Positions 36,413 through 44,944 of a stretch of DNA of 64,000 nt are shown one piece after another. This DNA comes from Peptoniphilus phoceensis (GTDB taxonomy: Bacteria; Bacillota; Clostridia; Tissierellales; Peptoniphilaceae): positions 116,851 to 180,850 of the forward strand of contig NZ_LN999806.1 in NCBI RefSeq assembly GCF_001517665.2, read 5' to 3'. The translations under genes and the position numbers were made by a program. Position 1 is the stretch's first letter. Each line of letters opens with the position of its first letter. Below the pieces are notes generated by a model. The model saw only the letters and a program-made list of their open reading frames with translations. It was not told the origin of the DNA and made no database searches.

Positions 36413-38200
36413 TCATATTATTTTCTCGAAAGAAGACTTATACATTCCGCATGCGTTGTCTTTTGATTGGGAACATAATTTTTTATCCTCGTCATTCTTG
36501 TAGGAACACAATTTATCAATGTCATTGTCTTTGGCATTTTTTCTTTTATCTTTAAAGTTATTAGAATCTTGACTATCTTTAACTCCTGTTTTGAAATAGA
36601 ATATTAAGTCATATGGGTGGACTGTTCCGTCTTTGTCAATTCTGCCCACCACAACTTTATCAACTATACTTTCAAATACTGTTCTGTTAAATTCCTCTAT
36701 TATTTCTTTGTTTTCTAAGATCTTTTTAAATTGCTTTAGTCTTTCTTTAATAGAGTTTTCATCTTTGATAGTTAGCTCTAGTGTTTTCTTTTCATCAAGT
36801 AATTCTTCTTTTTGTTTTGTAAGTTTTTTATACTTTTTAGCATAAACTTCTTCGTCTATACTATCTTCTAAATGAAGATCAACTAACTTTCTTTCTTGAC
36901 TAATGATTCTGTTTAATTGGTTTTCTAACTTTTTCAAATCTTTGACTAAAGTATTATCATTTATTTCTTCTTCTACAATTTTTAAAAAGTCATCTATTAC
37001 TGTTGAATCTGCATGGCATAATTGCCTATAGCTTTCAACAAATGCTTTTTCTATTGCTGCTTCTTGTATTCCTTTTGAATGAGGGCAATATTTTTTACCT
37101 TTTTTTGTTGATTTTACACATTGCCAGTTAATTTTTTTGTAAATTGAACTTGTGTGCCAAGTTCTTCTTGACAGTATTTCGCCACAAAATCCACATTCAA
37201 GCATACTTGAAAAAGCGTATTGCCTTGATAGTTTTTCTCTTTTTCTATCCTTGTTAGCAATAGTGTTTCTGTTTTGTGCTCTTCTGAGTCTAATCTCTTG
37301 TGCCTTTTCAAAATCTTCTTTTGATATAATTGGCTCGTGATGATTTTCAATGTGATATTTATCAGATTCACCAAAGTTTGCTAGTCTTCTTTTTGTTATG
37401 GGATCAACTGTGAAGGTCTTTCCCATTAGTATATCTCCAATATACTTTTCATTCTTAATTATTCCTAACACTGTAGTATCAGACCATTTTGTTTTACCTC
37501 TCGGGGTGAGATATCCTTGCTCTTCTAGTTCTCTACCAATGACTGAGCCACCATTGCCCTCTAGATATCTTTTAAAGATGTATCTAACAATTTTGGCTTC
37601 CTCTTCATTTATAGAGATACTTTTTTTTATAGGGTCATAGTCGTAGCCAAGGCAACCTTGAAAACCAATAAGCTCCCCTTTTTCCATTTTCATTTTCAGT
37701 CCTTTTTTTACATGGGCTGAGGTATTTTCTACTTCTTGTTGAGCTACTGAACTTAATATTGTTAGTAATAGCTCTCCATCCATTGTCAAAGTATCTATAT
37801 TTTCTTCTTCAAATACTACACCAACATTATTTTCCTTTAATAGTCTTACATATTTCAAAGTATCTAATGTGTTTCTAGCAAATCTCGATATAGATTTAGT
37901 AATTATCATGTCTATATCTCCATTTTGACAATCGCTTATTAGTCTCATGAAATCAGCTCTCTTACTAGCAGTTGTTCCTGTGGTTGCTTCATCTGCATAT
38001 ATACCAGCCAAAGTCCAGTTCTTATTATTTTTTATTAGATTTGTGTAATAATCAACTTGCGATTTATATGATTCAAGTTGGTCTTTACTATCTGTACTTA
38101 CTCGACAATATGCTGCAACTCGTTTTAAATCTAAATGTAGTGCATTTCTATTTCTAGCTCCTGTATTTGAAGCTTTTATTAATTTTACTTTAGTATTCAT
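36413..38200 (-). CDS. Large serine recombinase (integrase/excisionase of the mobile element)
   Basis: This 595-residue protein has a resolvase domain at residues 28-165 (AAYCRVSTDSKDQLESYKSQ with the catalytic Ser, ITKSISRFARNTLD). A recombinase domain (about 185-290) precedes a zinc ribbon (ECGFCGE to CPHSKG, about 330-375), a coiled coil and a polar tail. Such enzymes integrate and excise Tn4451/Tn5397-like elements at short sites without host factors. AAGGAGG precedes the ATG. It marks one end of the 36.4-44.7 kb element. Confidence 0.95.
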   Translation of the reverse strand: MNTKVKLIKASNTGARNRNALHLDLKRVAAYCRVSTDSKDQLESYKSQVDYYTNLIKNNKNWTLAGIYADEATTGTTASKRADFMRLISDCQNGDIDMIITKSISRFARNTLDTLKYVRLLKENNVGVVFEEENIDTLTMDGELLLTILSSVAQQEVENTSAHVKKGLKMKMEKGELIGFQGCLGYDYDPIKKSISINEEEAKIVRYIFKRYLEGNGGSVIGRELEEQGYLTPRGKTKWSDTTVLGIIKNEKYIGDILMGKTFTVDPITKRRLANFGESDKYHIENHHEPIISKEDFEKAQEIRLRRAQNRNTIANKDRKREKLSRQYAFSSMLECGFCGEILSRRTWHTSSIYKKINWQCVKSTKKGKKYCPHSKGIQEAAIEKAFVESYRQLCHADSTVIDDFLKIVEEEINDNTLVKDLKKLENQLNRIISQERKLVDLHLEDSIDEEVYAKKYKKLTKQKEELLDEKKTLELTIKDENSIKERLKQFKKILENKEIIEEFNRTVFESIVDKVVVGRIDKDGTVHPYDLIFYFKTGVKDSQDSNNFKDKRKNAKDNDIDKLCSYKNDEDKKLCSQSKDNACGMYKSSFEKII

Positions 38201-38255
38201 TTTACCTCCTTCCCATTTTGTATCTTTCTACAGTGTTATTATATCACAAGATTAA

Positions 38256-38393
38256 CTACTTTCTATCTCTCTTTTTATAATCATTTTCTATTCTATTTTT
38301 TATTTTTGTATATTCCTTATCATTAATTAATTTAAGATCATAAAGTCTACATAACATAGCAACTCTCATGCTATAAACTTTTATTGCTTTCAT
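38256..38393 (-). CDS. Small recombinase-associated protein (SHOCT-like)
   Basis: This 45-residue ORF (MKAIKVYSMRVAMLCRLYDL, then KLINDKEYTKIKNRI) starts at an ATG behind AGGAGG and ends 55 bases before the recombinase. The INDKEYxKIKNRI part resembles SHOCT-type short domains that often accompany serine recombinases of Firmicute elements. A role as recombination directionality factor is possible but unproven. A related, broken gene lies at 54772-55025. Confidence 0.65.
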   Translation of the reverse strand: MKAIKVYSMRVAMLCRLYDLKLINDKEYTKIKNRIENDYKKRDRK

Positions 38394-38477
38394 AATAACC
38401 TCCTATGTAAATTTAAGTTTTTTGACATTGACAAGTGCCTTGGATTAGCAACATAGGAATCTCACCTCCGCCTCTGT

Positions 38478-38570
38478 TCAGGATGAGCCGGCTTCAACCT
38501 TAGAAGTATCATTATCCTCATTTTCTTCATAGCGAATAGGGTATCCCTCCCTATATTCAAACTCTTACTT
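38478..38570 (-). pseudogene. C-terminal fragment of a conjugative-element protein
   Basis: Minus-strand reading: EFEYREGYPIRYEENEDNDT then SKVEAGSS and stop, in locally GC-richer DNA. An in-frame stop precedes it, and other frames upstream encode Lys/Arg/Glu-rich text (KAREEERER). It looks like the tail of a larger protein lost by deletion. The rest of the 38400-38870 gap shows no gene. Confidence 0.35.
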
Positions 38571-38872
38571 ATCGCTCCCTTTCTTCTTCCCTTGCTTTTA
38601 GCTTAGCAGTACTTGTTTTGCCGAATTATTCAGCAGAAAGATCTTGGCGGATAGGTTATTACGCTCCAAAAATGATTAACGTCTTGTCTTGGTCTATTCA
38701 ATTGTTAAGGTTCAAAATTTATCGAGAGTTATTAATCTTTTTAAAATTTGACCATCAGAAAATACTTATCTTGATGAAACAAAATTGTTTAAAATTACCC
38801 TCTTATACTTAACAGTGAAAAGAATTCTTTCTTGGTAACCAATTTTCAAAAATAAATTTTGGTATATAAAAA

Positions 38873-38913
38873 GGTCCAATTCCCACTGTATAAGTTACAG
38901 TGAAAATTAGACC
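38873..38913 (-). terminator. Terminator of the sigma-like gene
   Basis: GGTC/GACC, AATT/AATT and CACTGT/ACAGTG pair to form a long interrupted stem (38873-38913), followed on the minus strand by CCTTTTT. Confidence 0.85.
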
Positions 38914-38930
38914 CTCTTGGCAACTGTCAT

Positions 38931-39341
38931 CTAAAAGTTTTCCAACATTTCCTTTAGTTTTTCTAAGACTTTATTACGCCTTTTAATAACGGCTGGATGA
39001 GAAATATTCAGTTTAGCAGCTACTTCTCTAATTGTTTCTTCTTTATAAAAAAGACTTTCTATCAAATCCCTTTCAACAGGGTTGAGTTTAGAAATAGCTC
39101 TTCTTACTTCTTCAATCATTTCCTTTGTTTCGATAATTTTTTCAACATCAAATTCCAGATCTTCTAAATTTTCTTCAAAATTACCATCATGATCATAGGA
39201 ACAAAAAAAGAAACAGTTATTTAACCTGTCTCTTCTCATTTGATATTTCTCTTTATTCAATTCACTATGATAAGCAAGATATACCTCTTTGCTAACAACT
39301 ACTTTCTTCCCTTCTACAAATAAATAATATTCTTTGTCCAT
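38931..39341 (-). CDS. Sigma-70-like regulator of the mobile element
   Basis: This 136-residue protein ends in a sigma region-4-type HTH (ISKLNPVERDLIESLFYKEE, TIREVAAKLNISHPAVIKRR). The N-terminal 60 residues are of unknown fold. Similar proteins in Tn916-like and Tn1549-like elements switch on transfer or recombination genes. The ATG at 39341 behind AAGGAGG is chosen over a longer frame. Inverted repeat TGAATTTC/GAAATTCA lies just upstream (39362-39393). Confidence 0.8.
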   Translation of the reverse strand: MDKEYYLFVEGKKVVVSKEVYLAYHSELNKEKYQMRRDRLNNCFFFCSYDHDGNFEENLEDLEFDVEKIIETKEMIEEVRRAISKLNPVERDLIESLFYKEETIREVAAKLNISHPAVIKRRNKVLEKLKEMLENF

Positions 39342-39437
39342 TAATTTTTCCTCCTTGTTGACATGAATTTCTTTTGTTTGAAAATGAAATTCACACAAGG
39401 AGGGCTTCTAATTCTTTGCATATATTCTCCTGGGCAT

Positions 39438-39472
39438 AAAAAAAGACCGAAAGAAAATAAATTCTTTCAGTC
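39438..39472 (-). terminator. Terminator of the gene at 39611
   Basis: GACCGAAAGAA (39445-39455) pairs with TTCTTTCAGTC (39462-39472) with a single G-T pair; a run of seven T follows on the minus strand. Confidence 0.88.
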
Positions 39473-39610
39473 AATAAATGCCAATATTAAATTTAGGTGC
39501 AAATCACCTATCATGGATATTATATATGCACTTAAGTACACATAAAATTCGTATATGGTACTTTTTTCATCCGGAAATAGTACGCAATAAGTTCGTCATA
39601 AATTAATTTC

Positions 39611-40162
39611 CTAGATGTTCATTATTTCTTCAATGCTGCGACCGTCTTTAAGTTGGCTAATAGCAGTCGGTAAAGTATATCCCCAAATTATTACACCAAC
39701 CAATGCAATTGCTTCCTTTTTTCTTTGGTAATAAACAGTTCTCTCTAAAGATACACTTCTCATACAAGCTTCATCAGTAATCTTTTTTTCAGAAATGTAG
39801 TAGTTATAAATAATCTTATGATAGATTTCTCCATACTCTGGATAAACTTTTAATCTAACACAGGCATCATAAATTATTAAAAGCATAAGCTTACTATCCA
39901 TTACATTGGAAACTCTATTATTGAACTTTTCTTCAACTCTTTCTGGAGCAAATGTAGAAAGATACAAGTAAGCAGATTCTGAAGTTGACCCATAGTTTTC
40001 TTTACTCTCAAACATCATAAAATTTGCCCTGCTATCTACTGCCCAGGTAACTTGTCTATATAAACTTAAAATAAGTTTTGCAGCTGAACTAATTTCTTCA
40101 AATTTCAAGTTGCTATCTGCATACATGTTCATTATATTCTTTAAAGTTTTACTTATTCTCAA
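39611..40162 (-). CDS. Mobile-element protein with a C-terminal HTH-like segment, unknown function
   Basis: The product has about 183 residues. The C-terminal block EACMRSVSLERTVYYQRKKE resembles the sigma-4-like HTH of RinA/ArpU-type phage regulators; the N-terminal part is not recognised. A GTG at 40171 is also possible, but GGGGTG lies 6 bases before TTG 40162, so TTG is preferred. It is divergent from the XRE gene and shares its control region. Confidence 0.6.
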   Translation of the reverse strand: MRISKTLKNIMNMYADSNLKFEEISSAAKLILSLYRQVTWAVDSRANFMMFESKENYGSTSESAYLYLSTFAPERVEEKFNNRVSNVMDSKLMLLIIYDACVRLKVYPEYGEIYHKIIYNYYISEKKITDEACMRSVSLERTVYYQRKKEAIALVGVIIWGYTLPTAISQLKDGRSIEEIMNI

Positions 40163-40185
40163 TCTAATCACCCCAATACAACTTA

Positions 40186-40214
40186 TTTACAAACTTGAAT
40201 GTTTGTGCTATAAT
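40186..40214 (+). promoter_or_regulatory. Promoter and inverted-repeat operator of the XRE/ImmA operon
   Basis: TTTACA (40186-40191), a 17-base spacer and TATAAT (40209-40214) form a consensus promoter. ACAAAC (40189-40194) and GTTTGT (40201-40206) form an inverted repeat inside it, a likely site for the XRE repressor encoded downstream. Confidence 0.72.
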
Positions 40215-40320
40215 ATGAATATAAGTTCAGTTTGTATTATATCTCAAATCGAAAAATAATTCAAGCACTATTGTTCGTATTAAAAGTTATAAATGCACAT
40301 TAGTACAGGAGGTTAAAATT

Positions 40321-40722
40321 ATGGCTTTTGCGGATAGATTAAAGGAATTTCGTGAAAAAGAAAAGTTAAGTCAAGCAGACTTTGCAAAAATGATAGGAAT
40401 AAGTACAAGAACTCTTGTACATTATGAAGACGGAGAAAGATACCCAAGAGATGTCGAGGTTTACAAAAAAATAGCTGAAGTTATGGACTGTGATTACAAT
40501 TATCTTCTAGAAGAAAGTGACGAATTTTTAAATCGAGTTTATAACATGGGTGGCAAAAGAGAATTAGAAAAAGCTAGAGCATTAACAGAAGGTCTAAGCT
40601 CTTTATTTGCAGGTGGAGAAATTTCTGACGAAGATAAAGATGCTGCTTTTGAAGCTATTACTCGTGCTTATTGGGAGGCTAAAAGAGAAAACAAGAAATA
40701 CGGTCGTAAGAAAAAAGATTAG
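40321..40722 (+). CDS. XRE-family repressor of the mobile element
   Basis: This 133-residue protein has an N-terminal HTH (EKEKLSQADFAKMIGISTRT, LVHYEDGERYPRD) and a helical C-terminus. It is followed after 8 bases by an ImmA-type protease gene, the ImmR/ImmA-like pair that controls excision and transfer of ICEBs1-type elements. AGGAGG precedes the ATG. Confidence 0.9.
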   Translation: MAFADRLKEFREKEKLSQADFAKMIGISTRTLVHYEDGERYPRDVEVYKKIAEVMDCDYNYLLEESDEFLNRVYNMGGKRELEKARALTEGLSSLFAGGEISDEDKDAAFEAITRAYWEAKRENKKYGRKKKD

Positions 40723-40730
40723 GTGATTTT

Positions 40731-41279
40731 ATGAGCATGAATCGCCATATATATGATAAGGTTAATCGACTTATAAAAAAATATAAGACACGAGATCCTA
40801 TCGAATTAATAGAAGCTTTGAATATTAACCTGGTATATCTACCTGAAACAAAAATACTTTTAGGAATGTACCATTATATTCAAAGGAATAGATTTATTTT
40901 TATCAGTAGCAACACAAATTTTAATAGAAAGACGATATTAGCACACGAATTAGGTCACGATCAACTTCACAGAGATTATTGTATGAGAGGTGGAGCTTTT
41001 CATGACCAAACAGTATTAAACCCAACAAACAAATTTGAAACTGAAGCTAATATTTTTGCGGCTCACTTATTAATAAGTGATGAAGATGTCCTAGATAATA
41101 TCAATGATCAAGTTTGTGATTATGAAATCGCTGGAAAATTAGGTGTTGATATAAATTTACTAAATCTAAAAATTTCTGAGTTAGCAAAAATGGGCAAGTT
41201 TAATAAACCAATTAATGTTAATATACCTCAGGGAGATTTTCTTAAAAACTATCGCCCTGAACATGATGATTATTATTAG
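40731..41279 (+). CDS. ImmA/IrrE-family metallopeptidase
   Basis: The 182-residue protein has the zinc motif LAHELGHDQLH (HExxH, about residues 78-88) and a downstream acidic region (ETEANIFAAHLL). By analogy with ImmA it would cleave the XRE repressor at 40321 on DNA damage or cell-cell signals and so activate the element. The start is GGTGA-supported; a second ATG two codons downstream is possible. Confidence 0.9.
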   Translation: MSMNRHIYDKVNRLIKKYKTRDPIELIEALNINLVYLPETKILLGMYHYIQRNRFIFISSNTNFNRKTILAHELGHDQLHRDYCMRGGAFHDQTVLNPTNKFETEANIFAAHLLISDEDVLDNINDQVCDYEIAGKLGVDINLLNLKISELAKMGKFNKPINVNIPQGDFLKNYRPEHDDYY

Positions 41280-41287
41280 GAGACTCT

Positions 41288-41770
41288 ATGGGAATTTTTA
41301 TTACAGGATATTTTTTATTAATCCTTTCTGGAATAGTTTTCTACTATCTCATCACTACCTACTCTGTAAAAATCTCAGCATTTTTGATTGATTTTATAGT
41401 TGTAGGTTTAGGATTTTATATATCCATAAAAGATAAACTAGATAACAAATTGGCTATTCCCCTCTCAATTACAGTAGTAATAGTTTATGGAATATTGCTA
41501 GTTTTAATAAATCAAAAGCTACCAAAAGTTAGCAAGTTTTTAAACTATATAATTGCTTTTATAGGATCAGCAGTTGCCTTATGGTTGGCACTAGATTTTA
41601 TAACAAACACTCTAGCCGCTTTTAAAATAATAGGTCAAACTTATCATCAATTACCAATAACAAACAGTATGATGATAAATTCCTTTATACATTATGTAAT
41701 TGTATTCTTGATTAGTATTCCAGTGTTTAAAGGTAGAATGAAATTTATATTTGGAGGAAATTATGAGTAA
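41288..41770 (+). CDS. Small multispanning membrane protein, unknown function
   Basis: This 160-residue protein has five hydrophobic segments and no recognised motif. AGGAG precedes the ATG. It is located between ImmA and RhuM, and its last 8 bases overlap the RhuM start, so it belongs to the same operon. Confidence 0.7.
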   Translation: MGIFITGYFLLILSGIVFYYLITTYSVKISAFLIDFIVVGLGFYISIKDKLDNKLAIPLSITVVIVYGILLVLINQKLPKVSKFLNYIIAFIGSAVALWLALDFITNTLAAFKIIGQTYHQLPITNSMMINSFIHYVIVFLISIPVFKGRMKFIFGGNYE

Positions 41771-42845
41771 AGAAATGGATAAAAATAAAGACGAAAATCA
41801 GAAAAAAAAAGAACTTCAAATTAGGTCATCTGCTGCTGAATACTTGACCTTTATTGCAGCAAATGGTGATGATCAAGAAGCTATCGAAATTAGATATGAA
41901 GATGAGAATATTTGGCTAACTCAAAAGATGATGGCAGCTCTTTATGATGTTAGTGTCGCCACAATAAATGAACATCTTAAAAAAATCTATGCCGATAGTG
42001 AATTACAAGAAGAAGCAACTATTAGGAATTTCCTAATAGTTCAAAAAGAAGGTTCTAGAAATGTTTCAAGGGAAACAAAACACTATAATCTGCAAGCAAT
42101 TATTGCAGTAGGCTTTAAAGTAAATAACGAACGTGCAGTCCAATTTAGAAAGTGGGCAAACCAAATTGTAAAAGATTTTACAATTAAAGGTTGGGCAATG
42201 GATGATGAAAGATTAAAAAATTCTGGCACAAAACTTACCAAGGATTATTTCGAAAAATTACTTGTAAAAATTCGTGAGATTCGATTATCTGAAAGAAGAT
42301 TCTATCAAAAAATCACAGATATTTATGCCACATCTTTAGACTATGACCCATCTGCAAAAGCAACAAGAAGGTTTTTTGCAGCTATTCAAAACAAATTACA
42401 CTATGCCATTCATGGAAAAACTGCAGCCGAATTAATTGTAGATAGAGCCAATCACAAAACTAAAAATATGGGACTGACAACTTGGGAAGGCTCTCCAGAT
42501 TCAAAAATTCATAAATATGATGTAGTCGTTGCAAAAAATTATCTAAACGAAGAAGAATTAAATCAAATGCAAAGAATTGTTTCATCTTATTTGGACATGG
42601 CAGAACTACAAGCAGAAAGACATATCCCTATGACTATGGAAGATTGGGAAAAAAGATTAAATGGATTTTTACAATTATGGGATAAAGAAATTCTAAACGA
42701 TGCAGGAAAAGTATCTGCAGCCCTTGCTAAAAAACACGCAGAGAGTGAGTTTGAAAAATATAGAATTATACAAGATAGACTCTACAAGAGTGATTTTGAT
42801 AAATTCTTGGAACTAGAAGATGATGCTAAAAAATTAGAAGAATAA
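41763..42845 (+). CDS. RhuM-family protein
   Basis: This 360-residue protein has IWLTQKMMAALYDVSVATIN, RNFLIVQKEGSRNVSRETKH and YNLQAIIAVGFKVNNERAVQ, which match the virulence RhuM family common on islands and elements. The biochemical role is unknown, though a DNA-binding N-terminus is likely. The ATG at 41763 lies behind GGAGG. Confidence 0.9.
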   Translation: MSKEMDKNKDENQKKKELQIRSSAAEYLTFIAANGDDQEAIEIRYEDENIWLTQKMMAALYDVSVATINEHLKKIYADSELQEEATIRNFLIVQKEGSRNVSRETKHYNLQAIIAVGFKVNNERAVQFRKWANQIVKDFTIKGWAMDDERLKNSGTKLTKDYFEKLLVKIREIRLSERRFYQKITDIYATSLDYDPSAKATRRFFAAIQNKLHYAIHGKTAAELIVDRANHKTKNMGLTTWEGSPDSKIHKYDVVVAKNYLNEEELNQMQRIVSSYLDMAELQAERHIPMTMEDWEKRLNGFLQLWDKEILNDAGKVSAALAKKHAESEFEKYRIIQDRLYKSDFDKFLELEDDAKKLEE

Positions 42846-42879
42846 CTTAATACACGCTTAACGCTTATAACTTTAATAG

Positions 42880-42983
42880 CAAGCACAGTAAGTGTACGGA
42901 CACTTACGAAAAAATTAATGGAGCAGACCTTTACGGAATGCTCCATTTTTTTAATTTTTACCTTGTTAGGGAGAACCCTAAGA
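42880..42983 (+). other. Candidate origin of transfer (oriT)
   Basis: The gap between RhuM and mobC holds GTAAGTGT/ACACTTAC, an 8-bp hairpin (42890-42909). TTAGGG/CCCTAA follows (about 42966-42981) with ACCCCG directly after it. Inverted repeats just upstream of the MobC and relaxase genes are the usual form of an oriT. The exact nick site is not determinable by eye. Confidence 0.5.
42917..42952 (+). terminator. Terminator of the XRE-ImmA-RhuM operon
   Basis: AATGGAGCA (42917-42925) pairs with TGCTCCATT (42939-42947), followed by a T run. Confidence 0.85.
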
Positions 42984-43014
42984 CCCCGAAATATATTTTA
43001 TAAAGGAGAATAAA

Positions 43015-43371
43015 ATGGCAAATAGATTTAGAAATGAAAGAATAGAAATAAAATTAACTAAGGAAGAAAAGGAAGTTTTTGAAAAGAAAATGAAACTTGC
43101 AAATTGCAAAACAATGTCCCACTTTCTTAGAAAATGTGTATTGGAAAAAGAGATATATGTTGTAGATTTAGAACCATTTAGAAACCTACAATGGCTGCTT
43201 TCAAATGCAACAAATAATATAAACCAGATTGCAAAAGCTACTAATACAACTGGTGTTATTTACAAAAATGAAATTGAATCTATGAATAATCAGATAGAAA
43301 AATTATCAAGAGAAATATGGCAGATCCATTCCCTACTTCTTAATAAATCAAAAGAAAGTTCTGATGAATAA
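43015..43371 (+). CDS. MobC-family relaxosome accessory protein
   Basis: This 118-residue protein has an N-terminal ribbon-helix-helix-like part (RNERIEIKLTKEEKEVFEKK, CKTMSHFLRKCVLEK) and a MobC block (LLSNATNNINQIAKATNTTG). It binds oriT and recruits the relaxase. GGAG precedes the ATG; one base separates its stop from the relaxase ATG. Confidence 0.9.
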   Translation: MANRFRNERIEIKLTKEEKEVFEKKMKLANCKTMSHFLRKCVLEKEIYVVDLEPFRNLQWLLSNATNNINQIAKATNTTGVIYKNEIESMNNQIEKLSREIWQIHSLLLNKSKESSDE

Positions 43372-43372
43372 T

Positions 43373-44704
43373 ATGGCAATTACAAAAATACATCCTATAA
43401 AATCAACTCTAAATTTGGCAATAGATTATATAACTAAGAGTGAAAAAACTGATGAAAAAATCTTAGTATCTTCATTCAAATGTCATCCATCTACTGCTCA
43501 TATTCAATTTATGAGAACACGAGAAGACAATGATACTAAAGGTACAGTTTTGGCTAGACATTTAATTCAATCTTTTCTACCAGGAGAGGTTGATCCTATA
43601 AAAGCTCACGAAATTGGAATGGAATTATGCAAGAAAATTTTAAAAGAAGATTATGAATTTGTTCTTGCAACACATATAGATAGAGGGCATATCCACAACC
43701 ATATTATTTTTAATAATGTCAATTACAAGACTGGCAAATGCTATCAATCCAACAAAAAAACTTACCATAAAATTAGGTATCAAAGTGACGAATTATGTAA
43801 TGAAAATAAGCTTTCAGTCATTGATGAATATTATGAAGCTTACAAAAGAAAATATAAAACTGCAGGTAAATCTTGGTACGAATATGACCAAAATAAGAAA
43901 GGAAATTCTTGGAAATCTAAACTGCAATTTGATATAGATAGAATGATTAATAAGTCTAACTCGTGGGAAGAGTTTTTAGAAAATATGAAATCTCTTGATT
44001 ATGAAATTAAGTTTGGTAAACACATAGCTTTTCGCCATAAAGACAAACAAAGATTTACAAGAGCTAAGACTATCGGAGAAGATTATACCGAAGAAAAAAT
44101 CAAAGAAAGAATAGATTTAGCTATTAAAAACAAAGCTAATCCTATTAAAAAACGAGTAGGAAATGTTATTGATATCTCTACTAATAAAAAAGCTCTATCC
44201 TCTAAAGGTTATGAAGTTTGGGCAAGGAAACATAATATAAAAACAATGGCAGATTCAATAATTAAACTTAGAGAGCAAGGAATTAATTCAATTACTCAAC
44301 TCGATGACCTGATCAAAAAATCTGCTGATGATAGACAAGACTTGTTAGATAAAATAAAGAAATTTGAAACTGAAATGAAGAGTTTATCTCAAGATATGGA
44401 AAATATTAATACTATAAATAAGTATCGTGAAATCTATAAATACCACAAGAAAAATCCTGAGGACAAGCAATTTGCAGAAGAATATTATAGTGAAATTTCC
44501 GTCTATAAAATAGCCGCTAAAGAAATTTTAGTTAACTATAAAAAGCCTCCAAATACAAAAGAAATACTATCAAATCTCAATAAATTGCAAGAAAAAAAGA
44601 ACACCCTTATGCAAGAGTATTCTTTGAATAAAGAGCAATTTTCCGACCTTGTTCAGTATAGGAAAAACTATGAAAATTATTATAAAGAAGAAATTGAAAG
44701 ATAA
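43373..44704 (+). CDS. MobA/VirD2-like relaxase (MOB-P type)
   Basis: This protein (about 443 residues) has a relaxase domain with THIDRGHIHNHIIFNNVNY (HxDxxHxHNH metal site, about residue 105) and a Tyr-rich N-terminus. It is followed by a coiled-coil region (KKFETEMKSLSQDMENINTI). It nicks oriT and pilots the strand through a helper's conjugation channel. No coupling protein or type IV secretion gene is present, so the element can be mobilised but not self-transferred. The ATG at 43373 is chosen since mobC ends at 43371. Confidence 0.93.
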   Translation: MAITKIHPIKSTLNLAIDYITKSEKTDEKILVSSFKCHPSTAHIQFMRTREDNDTKGTVLARHLIQSFLPGEVDPIKAHEIGMELCKKILKEDYEFVLATHIDRGHIHNHIIFNNVNYKTGKCYQSNKKTYHKIRYQSDELCNENKLSVIDEYYEAYKRKYKTAGKSWYEYDQNKKGNSWKSKLQFDIDRMINKSNSWEEFLENMKSLDYEIKFGKHIAFRHKDKQRFTRAKTIGEDYTEEKIKERIDLAIKNKANPIKKRVGNVIDISTNKKALSSKGYEVWARKHNIKTMADSIIKLREQGINSITQLDDLIKKSADDRQDLLDKIKKFETEMKSLSQDMENINTINKYREIYKYHKKNPEDKQFAEEYYSEISVYKIAAKEILVNYKKPPNTKEILSNLNKLQEKKNTLMQEYSLNKEQFSDLVQYRKNYENYYKEEIER

Positions 44705-44944
44705 ATCATTATACTAAAATATATGTTTTATATTCCAATTGTCAAAACAATACTCCACAAATAAATTCAGAGTAATTTGGATAACATCTTATAATTAAAT
44801 TTAAAAATAGCAATGTTATAGTAATATTAAAGATATCCTTTTATAGATATACTATCTTATTAAAGGTTTAGGTATCTATAATATCTGTTAAGATTTTTTC
44901 TCAAACAGATATTATAGGTAAAATTGCTAAATATGGTTCCCAAT

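Noticed and set aside
38618..38812. Plus-strand ORF of 64 codons between the recombinase and the sigma-like gene
   Set aside because: No ribosome site and no recognisable content; it lies opposite eroded minus-strand coding text.
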